Positions 63,452 through 64,000 of a DNA stretch of 64,000 nucleotides are shown here, one piece after another (positions within the stretch are counted from its first letter, which is position 1; every line of letters begins with the position of its first letter). Source of the DNA: Mariprofundaceae bacterium (GTDB taxonomy: Bacteria > Pseudomonadota > Zetaproteobacteria > Mariprofundales > Mariprofundaceae); the NCBI GenBank assembly GCA_021772895.1, contig JAJFLC010000023.1:1-64000 (forward strand), given 5' to 3'. The notes below the pieces were generated by a model, which did not search any database, was not told the DNA's origin, and saw only the letters and a program-made list of their open reading frames with translations. The translations under genes and the position numbers were made by a program.

Positions 63452-64000
63452 CTACTTCAATTGCTCAAGATCGCGTACAGCTCCCTTATCAGCAGACGTT
63501 GTCAAAGCAGCATAGGCTTTCAGTGCCTTTGAAACCACACGCTCACGGGAAACGGGTTTCCATGCATCATCACACCTGGCTTCCATGACCGCGCGACGAG
63601 TCGCCAACACATCATCGGAAACAGCCAGATGAATGGTACGGTTTGGAATATCGATTTCGATGCTGTCACCCTCTTCAATCAAAGCAATGGCACCGCCCTC
63701 GGCCGCTTCAGGTGAAGCATGACCAATCGACAGGCCTGACGTTCCGCCGGAGAAACGACCATCTGTCAGCAATGCACAGGATTTACCCAACCCTTTGGAC
63801 TTCAAATAAGAGGTCGGATAAAGCATCTCCTGCATACCCGGACCACCCTTTGGCCCTTCATAACGGATAATCACAACATCACCAGCAAGTACCTTGTCAT
63901 TCAAAATAGCAGCAACGGCATCATCCTGTGATTCAAACACACGTGCTTTGCCTGTAAATGTCCAGATGGACTCATCCACACCGGCCGTTTTTACAATGCA
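63452..64000 (-). CDS. ilvD: Dihydroxy-acid dehydratase, C-terminal part (truncated by the window)
   Basis: About 183 C-terminal residues; the gene continues beyond the right edge. [60 protein letters not shown] and SADKGAVRD are diagnostic. The SGGTSG Ser is the catalytic base. It makes 2-oxo acids for valine and isoleucine, in the same pathway as IlvA at 40428. Confidence 0.96.
   Translation of the reverse strand, partial: CIVKTAGVDESIWTFTGKARVFESQDDAVAAILNDKVLAGDVVIIRYEGPKGGPGMQEMLYPTSYLKSKGLGKSCALLTDGRFSGGTSGLSIGHASPEAAEGGAIALIEEGDSIEIDIPNRTIHLAVSDDVLATRRAVMEARCDDAWKPVSRERVVSKALKAYAALTTSADKGAVRDLEQLK

Overview
The window comes from a diderm Gram-negative proteobacterium of moderate, slightly AT-rich composition. 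It carries a full Tol-Pal system, a lipid A / BamA / RseP cluster and LPS-type glycosyltransferases. Lipid A synthesis uses LpxI rather than LpxH. Two Hanks-type kinases with N-terminal zinc ribbons and a CbbY-like phosphatase (often linked to the Calvin cycle) fit a chemolithoautotroph. Zetaproteobacteria (Mariprofundus/Ghiorsea-like) is my best guess. That placement is inference; only 'proteobacterium' is secure.

Layout. 1-580: relics of an IS30 and an IS3 transposase, each cut at a copy of the same repeat. 581-5432: a serine beta-lactamase-like hydrolase, a cupin, a c-di-GMP EAL protein, TatD and a CbbY-like HAD phosphatase. 5510-8714: clpS-clpA and a TrmO-like gene. 8746-13203: a zinc ribbon/kinase/HDOD fusion facing a three-gene cassette of DUF2064, GT2 and ATP-grasp-like proteins. 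13228-16937: rlmN, mtnP, a TPR lipoprotein and a RodZ-like protein. 16981-22888 (minus strand): a peptide-binding lipoprotein, rlmD, a second zinc-ribbon kinase and a MidA-like methyltransferase. 22942-32616: trxA, yebC, ruvCAB, ybgC, tolQRAB, pal, cpoB, queE and queC, which is the classical gamma-like order. 32703-35964: a di-heme peroxidase, small unknown genes and a lone glycosyltransferase. 35965-36639: a non-coding stretch with a near-perfect CIRCE operator inside a promoter. 36640-40400 (minus): pabC-like, mltG, an unknown, tmk, holB. 40428-46547: ilvA, a Wzy-like ligase, an RlmL-like methyltransferase and a nitronate-monooxygenase-like protein. 46534-60887 (minus): rpsB-tsf-pyrH-frr-uppS-cdsA-dxr-rseP-bamA-ompH-lpxD-fabZ-lpxA-lpxI-lpxB, one tightly packed run linking translation, isoprenoid, phospholipid, outer membrane and lipid A synthesis. 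61066-64000: an M50 protease, cfa, and the 3' end of ilvD.

Most of the window is ordinary housekeeping. The unusual signals are non-coding or at gene boundaries. queE and lpxB both lack any ATG/GTG/TTG start that would keep essential motifs, and both can be read from ATA followed by an Ala codon. A CIRCE operator/promoter points at a small DUF2188 gene whose Shine-Dalgarno sits in a hairpin. A roughly 25-40 bp repeat abuts two unrelated transposase relics and recurs at 35.6 kb. A 29 bp repeat lies in two convergent intergenic gaps 46 kb apart. A terminator-like hairpin lies inside the first codons of cpoB. No rRNA, tRNA or CRISPR array was found.
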